Source: Siphonodentalium dalli (taxonomy: Eukaryota; Mollusca; Scaphopoda; Gadilida; Siphonodentaliidae). From it: DNA of 64,000 bases. The position numbers and the translations under genes were made by a program. The notes beneath the pieces are model-generated. The model had not been told where the DNA came from. It saw only the letters and a program-made list of their open reading frames with translations, and ran no database searches. Shown in pieces: positions 38,801 to 49,401 of the stretch. The stretch covers positions 2,666,001 to 2,730,000 of the forward strand of contig CP136062.1 in the NCBI GenBank assembly GCA_032622095.1. The letters are read 5' to 3'. How positions within the stretch are numbered: the first letter of the stretch is position 1; each line of letters begins with the position of its first letter.

Positions 38801-41800
38801 ATTCCGCGCGATTCCCTTATTATACTTCCATATTTTAATATGGATGTATATTGTTATTCAATTTTTTATTTTTATTTTTCATTATTTATTCTACTTCTTA
38901 ATATATTTTGTAACCCTTATATCTCAGAAAGTTAAAAGATAAATCATTGAAATTTGGTAGGTATATGCACCTTGCCAAGTTACAACTGAATGAAACATTT
39001 AGGTTTATGTCCTAACTTGCTTTCCAGAGTTATGGCCCTTAATCAAAAATTTTGGAAAAAGTTTGTGCCCAGATCTTCTCCTATAAGAAGCCAAGCAGCT
39101 GAATTCGGGTTACGTAACCGTGTTAACTGACGAAAGGGTACGAATCGGGGAAATTTTCACCAAGGTCCGAAATCAATTTGTTGAACTGGGGAGGGGTGCA
39201 AAATTTGTCAATTTTTTTCTTGTCACCGATTCCAACCATTTTTACTGTCGTGTATCTATACGACGTACTGATGCTACTCGTGAAAGAATTTTGTAAATCG
39301 ATTGAGAAATGGCCAAGTTATAACACATCGAAAAATGTACTAATAAAGTCCATGTGTAGAAAGTGCTTGTGCCCAGATCTTCTCCTAGACGAAGCGCAAC
39401 AGCTGGATTTGGTCTATGTGAGCGTCTTAAACATAGACAGAAGACCAAACCAGGAAATGCTGACAAAGGTCCGCTCAAATTTTTCCGGGCTAGGGGAGGG
39501 GCAAAATTTTTCAATTTTGTTTTTGTCGCCGATTTGAACCAAAATGGTTGTGAAGTATCTATATGATGTACTGAGTGTCATTGTGAGTGAATTTTATGAA
39601 TCGGTTGACAAATGTAGAAATTGTGACCCCTTCCTTTTGTTCAAGTTTACAGAAAATGCACTATGAATTTAAATTCCTTCAACCGATCGTCACGTGTTTG
39701 GTGTCATTCGATGGGGAATTTCTAGTACTTCAAAACGATTACCTACTTGCGGTATTATGACGATGGAGGCCGGAGATATTCGAAAAGTATGTACTGAACA
39801 ACATACATATTGGCCTACATAGTAGAATATCGCCACAATACCTTACCAAAACCCTGCTAAATATTAAAGGGGCATCGAATATGAACACAATGACGCAAAA
39901 ATTATCTCGATATCGCGAAAATTGGCCGAGATATGGCGAATTTTCTACCCGCGTCACCAAATTTCGAGGCATGGGTGGGGGTCACACCAGAACGTTCCAA
40001 CTGAACACAGAAATGTCAATAAACTATACTATAGACATTCCAATCAATTCCGCGCGATTCCCTTATTATACTTCCATATTTTAATATGGATGTATATTGT
40101 TATTCAATTTTTTATTTTTATTTTTCATTATTTATTCTACTTCTTAATATATTTTGTAACCCTTATATCTCAGAAAGTTAAAAAGATAAATCATTGAAAT
40201 TTGGTAGGTATATGCACCTTGCCAAGTTACAACTGAATGAAACATTTAGGTTTATGTCCTAACTTGCTTTCCAGAGTTATGGCCCTTAATCAAAAATTTT
40301 GGAAAAAGTTTGTGCCCAGATCTTCTCCTATAAGAAGCCAAGCAGCTGAATTCGGGTTACGTAACCGTGTTAACTGACGAAAGGGTACGAATCGGGGAAA
40401 TTTTCACCAAGGTCCGAAATCAATTTGTTGAACTGGGGAGGGGTGCAAAATTTGTCAATTTTTTTCTTGTCACCGATTCCAACCATTTTTACTGTCGTGT
40501 ATCTATACGACGTACTGATGCTACTCGTGAAAGAATTTTGTAAATCGATTGAGAAATGGCCAAGTTATAACACATCGAAAAATGTACTAATAAAGTCCAT
40601 GTGTAGAAAGTGCTTGTGCCCAGATCTTCTCCTAGACGAAGCGCAACAGCTGGATTTGGTCTATGTGAGCGTCTTAAACATAGACAGAAGACCAAACCAG
40701 GAAATGCTGACAAAGGTCCGCTCAAATTTTTCCGGGCTAGGGGAGGGGCAAAATTTTTCAATTTTGTTTTTGTCGCCGATTTGAACCAAAATGGTTGTGA
40801 AGTATCTATATGATGTACTGAGTGTCATTGTGAGTGAATTTTATGAATCGGTTGACAAATGTAGAAATTGTGACCCCTTCCTTTTGTTCAAGTTTACAGA
40901 AAATGCACTATGAATTTAAATTCCTTCAACCGATCGTCACGTGTTTGGTGTCATTCGATGGGGAATTTCTAGTACTTCAAAACGATTACCTACTTGCGGT
41001 ATTATGACGATGGAGGCCGGAGATATTCGAAAAGTATGTACTGAACAACATACATATTGGCCTACATAGTAGAATATCGCCACAATACCTTACCAAAACC
41101 CTGCTAAATATTAAAGGGGCATCGAATATGAACACAATGACGCAAAAATTATCTCGATATCGCGAAAATTGGCCGAGATATGGCGAATTGTCTACCCGCG
41201 TCACCAAATTTCGAGGCATGGGTGGGGGTCACACCAGAACGTTCCAACTGAACACAGAAATGTCAATAAACTATACTATAGACATTCCAATCAATTCCGC
41301 GCGATTCCCTTATTATACTTCCATATTTTAATATGGATGTATATTGTTATTCAATTTTTTATTTTTATTTTTCATTATTTATTCTACTTCTTAATATATT
41401 TTGTAACCCTTATATCTCAGAAAGTTAAAAAGATAAATCATTGAAATTTGGTAGGTATATGCACCTTGCCAAGTTACAACTGAATGAAACATTTAGGTTT
41501 ATGTCCTAACTTGCTTTCCAGAGTTATGGCCCTTAATCAAAAATTTTGGAAAAAGTTTGTGCCCAGATCTTCTCCTATAAGAAGCCAAGCAGCTGAATTC
41601 GGGTTACGTAACCGTGTTAACTGACGAAAGGGTACGAATCGGGGAAATTTTCACCAAGGTCCGAAATCAATTTGTTGAACTGGGGAGGGGTGCAAAATTT
41701 GTCAATTTTTTTCTTGTCACCGATTCCAACCATTTTTACTGTCGTGTATCTATACGACGTACTGATGCTACTCGTGAAAGAATTTTGTAAATCGATTGAG

Positions 41801-41964
41801 AAATGGCCAAGTTATAACACATCGAAAAATGTACTAATAAAGTCCATGTGTAGAAAGTGCTTGTGCCCAGATCTTCTCCTAGACGAAGCGCAACAGCTGG
41901 ATTTGGTCTATGTGAGCGTCTTAAACATAGACAGAAGACCAAACCAGACAAAGGTCCGCTCAAA
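23859..41964 (+). repeat. Array D: 1247 bp monomer, 14 full copies plus a half copy
   Basis: Headers occur at 23859, 25105, 26352, 27599, 28846, 30093, 31340, 32587, 33834, 35081, 36328, 37575, 38822, 40068 and 41315. Across 18 kb I noticed only four substitutions (26527, 26794, 28198, 41190) and four single-base indels (near 24280, 35870, 36240 and 38935). The last copy stops after about 630-650 bp, with a 9 bp deletion (GGAAATGCT missing) near 41946 and then unrelated sequence after CGCTCAAA. Each monomer has an internal ~304 bp direct duplication. The recurrent ORFs (119, 91, 90, 77 and 67 aa) lie on both strands. Confidence 0.97.
25320..25930 (+). repeat. Internal 304 bp duplication inside the monomer (example copy)
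   Basis: GCCCAGATCTTCTCCTA occurs at 25351 and again at 25655, 304 bp apart. It is followed in both halves by AAGC..AGCAGCTG-like, CAAGGTCCG / AAAGGTCCG, GGGGAGGGG, and GAATTTT.T.AATCG.TTGA boxes. The monomer is thus built on an older dimer; the same arrangement is present in B, C and, more diverged, in A. Confidence 0.8.
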
Positions 41965-42374
41965 CCTAACCCCGTTAACAAACTGTTAACTAAGAAATTG
42001 TCTATTCAAAGTATAATACACGAACTATGAACGAATGTTGTACATGCTCACGTGTTATTCAACAAACTAGCCGTGTCAAAGACGCGGCTGTACGTTCATC
42101 CCGTCTTATTCAAATACCGATTCATATATTTCTCGTTTTGCTACACACGAAACGGAGTCGACTTTTGGGGAAACCAGAGGCCAAATGGGTCCAAATCAAC
42201 CTGTTCCAAAAAGTCGTTCATTTTGTTTTCACTTTTTGAAAAAGGCTTCATTATTTCAACCTAAACTTTTGGACTTAGAAAATTATTTTTTTCTCAGTCA
42301 AGTGAAAAGAGCTCTTCACAAAATTTCCGCTTATATATATAATATATATTTTCTATATATACGCCAAAAATTTG

Positions 42375-42480
42375 TCACTCCCCTCTCTCCTTCCTCCGGC
42401 TACCCCATCCTCCCGCGGATGGAACCTAGCTCCGATTCGAACACACCCGTCTCGCGGGCTAGACTCATTCCTCTACGTGG
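42375..42480 (-). other. Possible tRNA-derived SINE fragment
   Basis: On the minus strand a GC-rich stretch contains GTTCGAATC (42434-42442 on the plus strand as GATTCGAAC), a box-B-like sequence. Just upstream of it is a stem GTCT...AGAC resembling an anticodon arm. No convincing box A or tRNA cloverleaf was found, so the call is weak. Confidence 0.25.
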
Positions 42481-43554
42481 GAACCGATAGAACTCCCATC
42501 GAATTCCAACAATCATTTCCAAAGTGGTATATTGGTATGAGTACATATCGGAGCTGTTATAAACCAAATAACTTGGATTTGAATATAAACCCACCGATTC
42601 GTAAATTTTGTAGCCCATGGTGTGTGCTAAATTATCATTTTATCGTGTATAGTGTGTCATGAACTATCTGCGGGCGTGCATTTCACTTTTGTATTTTCTT
42701 TCGCATCTTCAACGCACTGCATCTCATATACAACCAAACAAAATACAAAAATTACATTAATGGGATCAAACAAGGCTTAGTTATACTATGTAATCTTATA
42801 CAAACGTAAAGACGACGTATATCCAATTATTTCATTTGCGATAACAACGATAAACACATAGAAAAATGCAAACATCATCATTTTCGTAATAACAATTTGT
42901 ATATTGTTATACACCGTAGGATATTGCAAATGGACATTCAATTCTTTCCGTTAGTATATGTCTGCCAAACTAGAAATGACTCCCTTTATACTTTCACATA
43001 ATAAAACACCACTGGTAGGTTCGTGCGCCGTGATATAAGTCTTGTCAACAAGCAAACGTGAAACAAACGCTCATTATTCCTACCATATAGGGAATGCACT
43101 TACAGAGAACGCTCTTTTCTGTTCGGTTACGTTCATACCCCATGTGAATTGCTTTGTGTGTTGTTGTTTATCGTGACTGTTGAATATACCGTGAAATTCA
43201 TTTTATTCTTCGGATTCAACGTTCATTGATCGCGATACATGTTATGTGCTTGTTTGAACCACTTATCTGCCCATGTGGTACAAGTCTTGTGAGAATGGGA
43301 CGGATATTTTCGGAGTTAGTAACATCCAACATAGGGAAATCGTCAAATTGGAGTCGTGTTTCCATGTTGGAATTCTGCAAATGAGCAGTGCTAAAGAAAA
43401 CGACATTAAAACATTCTCATTAATCTTCCGATTATACGTGCATTAATGTGGAGTGTTCAGGTACCATTTATATTATAATTATTACCTTATTATACCCATG
43501 CAATCAGTTGTGGGTGGGGTGGGAATTGTATATGCCTACATGAATCAGCTTGTT

Positions 43555-43573
43555 CGTCCGTCCGTCCGTCCGT
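43555..43573 (+). repeat. Short TCCG microsatellite
   Basis: About four and a half TCCG repeats, with further degenerate GTCCG copies near 43640. Confidence 0.85.
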
Positions 43574-43990
43574 TCATCAATATATATATCTAATTGTCCC
43601 CGATAGATTTGGGAGGAATATAGTAATCAACATGTCTGTCCGTGCGTCCGTCTGAGATGATTGATAACTTTAGTATTAGTTAACTGATTCGTAAGTGACA
43701 TGTCCGTGATATTTCTACAATGCGAGAGTTTGGGTATAGTAGAACTTCATTTATCCAAATATTCGCTTTTATCACATTCTGGTGAATGTAATGATTTCAT
43801 AGAGATGTGAGGAATTAATGGACTGTCCCGTTATGCAGAAGGATACAGCAGGGCGCTCTCTAAACTACAGTCAGAACAAGACGCGTAATTTGTTGGATGA
43901 CATATGTGACCCAGTTCGCCATAACATTAACAAGCTGAGCAACGTGGTCGCCATGTTGCGATGTAAGGAATATATGTAGTATTTTGTATA

Positions 43991-44222
43991 TACCTATTGC
44001 ACAGGGGCCTGTAACGCGTTCCCGCCCCTTTACTCTGCCCATATACGCCGCTTCTATATACCCGCCCACATACTCGCCGACGCGTTAATGGTAGTATAAT
44101 AAGGACCTTATTATACTACCATTAACGTGAAGCAGGCGCGTATACAGCAGCGGTGTATATGGGCAGCGCAAAGGGGGGATGGGAAACTGAGCGCGTTACA
44201 TGGCCCTGTGATCTATTGGATA
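43991..44222. mobile_element. Foldback (long inverted repeat) element, ~115 bp arms
   Basis: The two arms are inverted copies meeting at 44105 with essentially no loop. The inner 24 bp on each side (GTTAATGGTAGTATAATAAG and its complement) are perfect. The arms stay alignable outward through CTGCCCATATAC.CCG and TGTAACGCG to CACAGGG. The outer parts carry mismatches and small gaps, so the structure is old on the outside. It could be a foldback MITE or a hairpin-RNA source; no target duplication was identified. Confidence 0.7.
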
Positions 44223-44329
44223 AATAAAGGGATATACAGTGGACCAATGTACTCTCCAAGCCACCAATCACCTCAAGGGCTGGCATTTTCCCCATATTCT
44301 CAGTGTTGAATAAGTCGGTATACTATACA

Positions 44330-44680
44330 CAGTTATGCATTGGATTCATTATGTTAAGCCATCTTGAATTTGTCATTGCTTGCTTTATGTAGTTATGGCC
44401 CTTAAACCGACCTCTCACATGTGTCGACAATTTATTGTAGAGTATCACCGGAATGCTTTGAGGTAGCGGAACGGGACAAATTATCTTCATTTATAAAAAA
44501 AGTGGCTGTTGTCATAATATTGACGGGGAGGGGTGTTCAATGTTCAAATTCTCTCCAATTGCGACCAAACTTTAATGGAATGCATGTTCTACCTGACATC
44601 CCGATATCGATGCCGTGAACATTTTGTAATTGGTTTAAAATTGACCGAGTTACCGTTGAAAAATATTGAACAAATTAATG
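44330..44680 (+). repeat. Decayed array monomer relic in X3
   Basis: The order of landmarks follows the B/C/D monomer: TTGCTTT, AGTTATGGCCCTTAAAC, GACGGGGAGGGGTG, a CCAAACTTTA box, then GTGAACATTTTGTAATTGG corresponding to GTGAAAGAATTTTGTAAATCG. Identity is low. It suggests the array family has long been associated with these segments. Confidence 0.45.
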
Positions 44681-44681
44681 A

Positions 44682-44685
44682 CCCC

Positions 44686-44745
<60 letters not shown>
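44682..44745 (+). repeat. CT microsatellite
   Basis: A C run followed by about 28 CT dinucleotides with a single TTT interruption. Confidence 0.98.
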
Positions 44746-44748
<3 letters not shown>

Positions 44749-44869
44749 ATTGAGGAACATGGCGAATAGAGGAGCCAAATATTTATTGCATTTTCCAGAT
44801 GAGAAGAGTGATTCGGACCGAAATGTTCCACTTGAAAGTGTTTTGTCCCAGCTGTTACCAATGTATTGC

Positions 44870-45740
44870 TGGGACAAAAATATCCGATATTTTTCCTGCC
44901 AAATCAAAACGGGCGAATGAAGGAGGGAAGTTATAGGTGGATTATCTCTTTGTAAACATGTATTATATAGTTACCGGGGTATAAAATATTAGAAATGAAT
45001 CGAAGACTCCTGTCCAGAAATGCTTCTTTCGATTAATATTGATTTGATTGCGAATATTTTCTGCTAAAAAAAGGTGTGGTTGTTTAGTTAATGAACAATA
45101 GTGGTTACTGTTAACATATACCAGAAATGTTATTGTGTAATTTTATCACAAATACACGTTAATTATACTCTTTATCGCTTATAACTATGGAATAAAACAA
45201 TACAATCAATCAATCTGGGATATTTGATGTTCGGTACGTAGCTATAAAAACAACCTAATGCTACCTATCTTTATATGATATCGCTTGAATTGTCTGTTCT
45301 AAAAATAGACAAATAAATTGTCCCAATTAATCATCTCATTTCATTATAAAATATTCGAAATAAAATAGATAGTAATTGATAGAAGCCTTTCCGGGCAGGG
45401 TTATTCAAATCATAGTTATTATTCTAGACCCATGCAACTATTTCAAATTTGTTATTTAAAGAGATAATCCATCTTTAATGCAGGGACATGTACGTCGGTA
45501 TACTATCGGATTGCCCACCAAGATTGACCACAAAGCAACCTGCCCAACGAAGAGCTCGCTTCGGGAGGGTTCAGACTTTATGAAAATTCCGCAGAAACTT
45601 AGAGAGGGGGGGGGGGGGGTCAAATTCGCCAATTCAGATAAAACTAAACCGAAGAGAGGATGTGCAGGGTAGTAGTACTTACGTGCAACTTTAGTGCGAT
45701 TTTCTAAGTTTTTTTTGCGAACGAGTATAGAATGTTGCAC
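44870..45740 (+). repeat. Diverged relative of the ~350 bp repeats at 540-1310
   Basis: CCAAATCAAAACGGGC at 44899 and, further on, GGGACATGTACGTCGGTATACT...GCAACCTGCCCAACG...GGGAGGGTTCAGACTTTATGAAAATTCCG match the units near the window start in order. A run of about 14 G at 45606 replaces the GGGGGG of the first copy. Insertions separate the two matching parts. Confidence 0.5.
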
Positions 45741-47244
45741 GGACGTTTATTATATATACTATCACCGTCATAATCAAGTAATAATATTACCACCAGACGG
45801 GTGCTTGGCTTTTATTATACTCTGTCTCCATCATGATCGAGTACAACTATTAATATTATAAGTAGAGAACTATATCGTGCATCAGGTTTTATATATCAGG
45901 CATGTTTGTGATCGCTTCAGTTCATAAACTAGGTGTATACATACACAAAGTGCATACATGTTGTCAGTCACGGCCGTTATAATCGCGCCCTCGCGCCAGG
46001 TGTGGATCGACCTTTACTCACTTAGCTTTAAATAATGATTGTCACCAGGAGGTGTGTTTCCACTGGCCGTTGAAATAACTGACCCGACAAATTGATAAAC
46101 CGACACGGGCAAATTACAGATCGGCATTGATTTAAAATTTCGCACTTCTGTATTGGACAGACTATAACTCTCTGTATCTTTCACGAGAAAATACCATCCA
46201 ATTGCAGATGTAATTTTTAACATCTCATGTCTTTTATTTGAAATATAGGTACAAGACAGAAACACATGCGTGTATACAGAACTCGCACGTGTTCTTTATT
46301 CCCGTTGCCAATTAAATATATATATATATTGTACACATTTATGCATTTATACTAATAAAACCCAATTGTGTGTGTGTTCGTTTGTTTGTCTGTCTGCCGG
46401 GCTATTGGCGACCAACCGGTTGGATCATGGCAAAAGAAAATTGGTACACATGGTAAATTCTCAAATGGAGTGTCATCGGATAGGTACAACTGACGTCAAA
46501 TGGTTTAAATTGGCATTCATGAATAATTTAATATATAATTAATTACATACCTATTATGATCGGACCCACGGAGCTGAAAATTAGTGCACATGTTTAAATT
46601 GTCCAGGGAAATGCTATCCGTTAGGTGCTTTGCCATCATATGACTTGAGGTGGGACAAATAAATGATATCAACAAAGATACACATCAAATAGCGTTTATT
46701 ATCAGCTTGGAAGATTGTGGGGAAATTGCTACAGATGGGTAACTAGACCATGATATTGCCATGGGGCAGGTGCCGTGGATCTCAGATGACTTAAGCAGCA
46801 CTAATCATTAGCAATAAAGATCGTTTATCTTTAGCTTCGAATAAATGGATGGAGAAATTGGTAGCTTCCCAGAGGTGTCTCATGGAATATGTGTGGTTTA
46901 TCTCAGTACAAATCGACACATGTGTAACTTGATCCAGGTAACCGTTAGAGAAATAATTAGGGTTTGTGTTTGGGTTAGTTTTATTGTTAGTGTTATGGAT
47001 TATGTCAGGGATGTGAATAGTATAGTCAGGGCTAAAGGTTGGGTAAGGGTTGACTATTGTTATATACATAGTTAGAATAGTAGATGCGGTTATGGTTACG
47101 ACTAGAGCACGGTTATGCTTATGAAAACATTTCGCCTTAAGATACAGTATGGGATGCCGATAGGTATGGTTATGGTTAAGGTTTGGGTTATGGGAAAGGT
47201 AATGATTGAGAAGGGGTTTGGATTGGAAAATATATGACAATTAT

Positions 47245-47286
47245 ATGGAAGTATCAAACTTCCAATTGGAAGTTTAAAATTTCTAG
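47245..47286 (+). other. Hairpin-CTAG terminus T3 (end of unit 3)
   Basis: ATGGAAGTAT (47245-47254) is followed by stem AAACTTCC / GGAAGTTT with loop AATT (47256-47275), AAAATTT and CTAG (47283-47286), and then TTATACTTCC. The loop differs from T1 and T2 but the stem is kept. Confidence 0.65.
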
Positions 47287-47288
47287 TT

Positions 47289-47392
47289 ATACTTCCATGT
47301 TTTAACATGGAAGTATATTGTAATTCTTCTGGCTTTTATTATACTTCCATGTTTTAACATGGAAGTATATTGTAATTCTTCTGGCTTTTATT
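47289..47392 (+). repeat. Tandem pair of 52 bp palindromic headers
   Basis: ATACTTCCATG-TTTT-AACATGGAAGTAT followed by ATTGTAATTCTTCTGGC is present twice at a 52 bp period. Single copies are at 50795 and 53192. At 49402, 55189, 56580, 60113 and 63646 the header has lost the palindrome and keeps only the TAATTCTTC part. Confidence 0.9.
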
Positions 47393-48930
47393 TTTTTTTT
47401 TTTTCTTATTCCTATTATTCCATAACGTGCCTTAATCTCCGGAACGGCTGGACCGATTCACTTGCTGTTTTCGGTTTCAGTATATAACTTTGGAAGATCT
47501 CGGTAAATGGCCTATTGAGAATTTCGTCCGACCTTGACCTTCGGAGTTATCGCCATTTTGTTGATTTTTGGGGGTTTTTCGCGACACAAAAGTAACTTGC
47601 GAAATCGATGTTTGATCTCTTATATCGTCGAAACGGCTTAACCGATTGATTTGAAATTTGGTACTTGCATAGCCATTGAGTATACAAAGTCGATGTACAA
47701 ATTGGGAATTTCGTGTGACCTTGACCTTTGGAAACAACGCTCTTTATCGGTTTTATTGTTGTGACCGTATCTCCTCCGAAACGGCTTGAGATATCGATTT
47801 CGGACTTTTTTCGTTATTTGCGCATGTATGTGTGTTATGAACCACCGAAAAATTATAGGGTTCGCACTTCCGGTTTAAAAGTTCGCTACTGGTCGAAGGA
47901 TAAAAGAACGCTCTTTATAGGGAATCTAGAACGGCTTGAGATATTGAGTTGGGATTTTTTGCGTTATGTGCAGCAAACCCTGCGCTGTCGAACGATATAT
48001 ATAATTAACGGATATCACTTCCGGTTCGGGAGAGCGGGCGTGTGGGTATGTATCTCAAAACTATTTTAGCGCATATTTTGATAACATTTGGTAGACGTCA
48101 TCAGTAGATGCCACTGATTGCTATGCAACTCGAATTTTAAAAATCGGACATAAACTTCGAGAGTTTTGGCTGTTTAAAAACCTGGTTTATTTCCGACCTT
48201 GACCTTCAGAGTTATCGACATTTTGTTTATTTTTGGGGGCGTCTTCGCGCCACTAAAATGACTTGCAAAATCGAGGTTTGATTTCTTATATCGCCGAAAC
48301 GGCTTGGCCGATTGATTTGAAATTCGGAACCTTCTTAGCCATTGCGCATTGGCAGTCGATGAAATAATAGGGAATTTCGTCTGACCTTGACCTTTGGGTA
48401 CAACGCTCTTTATCGGTTTTATTGTTGTGAAGAGATCTCCTCCTAAACGGCTTGAGATATCGGGTTCGGACTTTTTTCATTATTTGCGCATGTATGTGTG
48501 TCATGAACCGCCGAAAAATGATATGGTTCGCACTTCCGGTTTAAAAGTTCGCTACTGATCGAAGAATAAAACGACGCTCTTTATATGAAATCCAGAACGG
48601 CTTGAGATATTGAGTTGGGACTTTTTGCATGATGTGCACCAAACTCTGCGCTCTCGAACGATATATATAGTTAACGGATGTCACTTCCGGTTCGGGAGAA
48701 CGGGCGTGTGGGTACGTGTCTCAAAACTATTTTGGCGCAGATTTTGATGAAATTTGTTGGACATAATCTTTAGTTGTCGCTGACCACTACTCCGCTCAGA
48801 TTTTTAAATTCGGACTTAAACTTCTCGAGTTATGGCTGCTTAAAAACCTGATTTTTATGGGGTTTTCGGACCCCTAGAATGACTTGCAAAATTGCAAGTC
48901 ATTCTACATATATACGTTCTACATTCTACA

Positions 48931-49151
48931 TATATACGAGAGCCAGCGGCGCATAAGATACTATAGGTGGCGGGATGAGATGGTGGTGGGTACTACCTAT
49001 ATACGAGAGCCTGCATGCGGCGCATAAGAAACTATGGGTGGCGTGATGGGTGGGTGGGTACTACGGTACTACCTATATACGAGCGCCTGCGACGCATAAG
49101 ATACTATGGGTGGCGGGATGGGACGGTGGGTGGGTACTACCTATATATGAT
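48931..49151 (+). repeat. 67-76 bp minisatellite, about three copies
   Basis: TATATACGAG recurs at 48931, 48998 and 49074, with a final TATATATG at 49142. Each unit has GCGCATAAGA.ACTAT and a run of GGTGG / GGGTGGG. It sits inside a subunit of E1, and the subunit sequence resumes at CACTTCCGGTTTGG. Confidence 0.85.
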
Positions 49152-49401
49152 AATTTTTACTGATTTCACTTCCGGTTTGGAAGCACGGGCGTGTTGGTAT
49201 GTATCTCAAAATGTTTTTGGTGCAGATATTGATGAAATTTGGTGGATATAATCTGCGGTTGCCGAGTATTGCTATGAGCTACAGTATCACCATACTGACA
49301 TGTGTCTCCTGAAAACTGACGCTTTATCAGGTGACACAATTTACCGTCATTGGCGAACATGGAAGTATCGAAATTGCTGTGCAATTACAGTTTCATTCTA
49401 G

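Larger units (their letters stand above)
22465..47286 (+). mobile_element. Unit 3: Helitron-like non-autonomous element (A4 + array D + X3)
   Basis: This is the largest unit (24.8 kb), with leader A4, 14.5 copies of a 1247 bp monomer, and a long, insertion-laden 3' segment ending at the hairpin-CTAG at 47286. The leader is the same as in units 1 and 2, but X3 is far more diverged from X1 than X2 is. That makes a simple serial duplication of whole units unlikely. Confidence 0.45.
41965..47286 (+). other. X3: diverged 3' segment of unit 3
   Basis: The right part (about 46063-47286) aligns clearly with X1 8958-10160. Shared landmarks are CTGGCCGTTGAAAT, ACAGATCGGCATTGATTTAA, TTCCCGTTGCCAATTAAATA, CCAACCGGTTGGATCATG and the closing hairpin. 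A weaker match joins 43680-43790 to X1 8725-8815 (AGTGACAT...TAGAACTTCA...TTCTGGTGA). GTTTTCACTTTTT at about 42223 may match X1 about 6690. Between these lie insertions and relics listed separately. Within 41965-43550 I see no gene; 42680-43480 is plain AT-rich DNA. Confidence 0.6.
47287..49401 (+). mobile_element. Small unit E1 (two ~0.66 kb subunits plus a minisatellite)
   Basis: E1 starts with the 52 bp palindromic header in two tandem copies (47289 and 47341). Two subunits follow, each with GACCTTGACCTT pairs, AACGGCTTGAGATAT and CACTTCCGG boxes. A minisatellite interrupts the third part. E1 ends with a ~130 bp closing block, ATGGAAGTAT (49359-49368), hairpin AATTGC / GCAATT, and CTAG (49398-49401). 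ORFs of 78-113 aa lie in the subunits; I recognise no family. Confidence 0.5.

Noticed and set aside
23859-41964. Periodic repeats as a CRISPR array
   Set aside because: The period is 1.2 kb, the whole monomer repeats with no variable spacers, and the context is eukaryotic.
46955-47060. Degenerate telomere-like GGGTTA/TTAGGG words
   Set aside because: The words are irregular and mixed with GTTATGG and GTTAGTG. There is no true tandem TTAGGG array.
1915-47286. Autonomous transposon carrying its own replicase or helicase
   Set aside because: No ORF above 250 aa exists and none shows Rep HUH or helicase motifs, so only a non-autonomous reading is possible.
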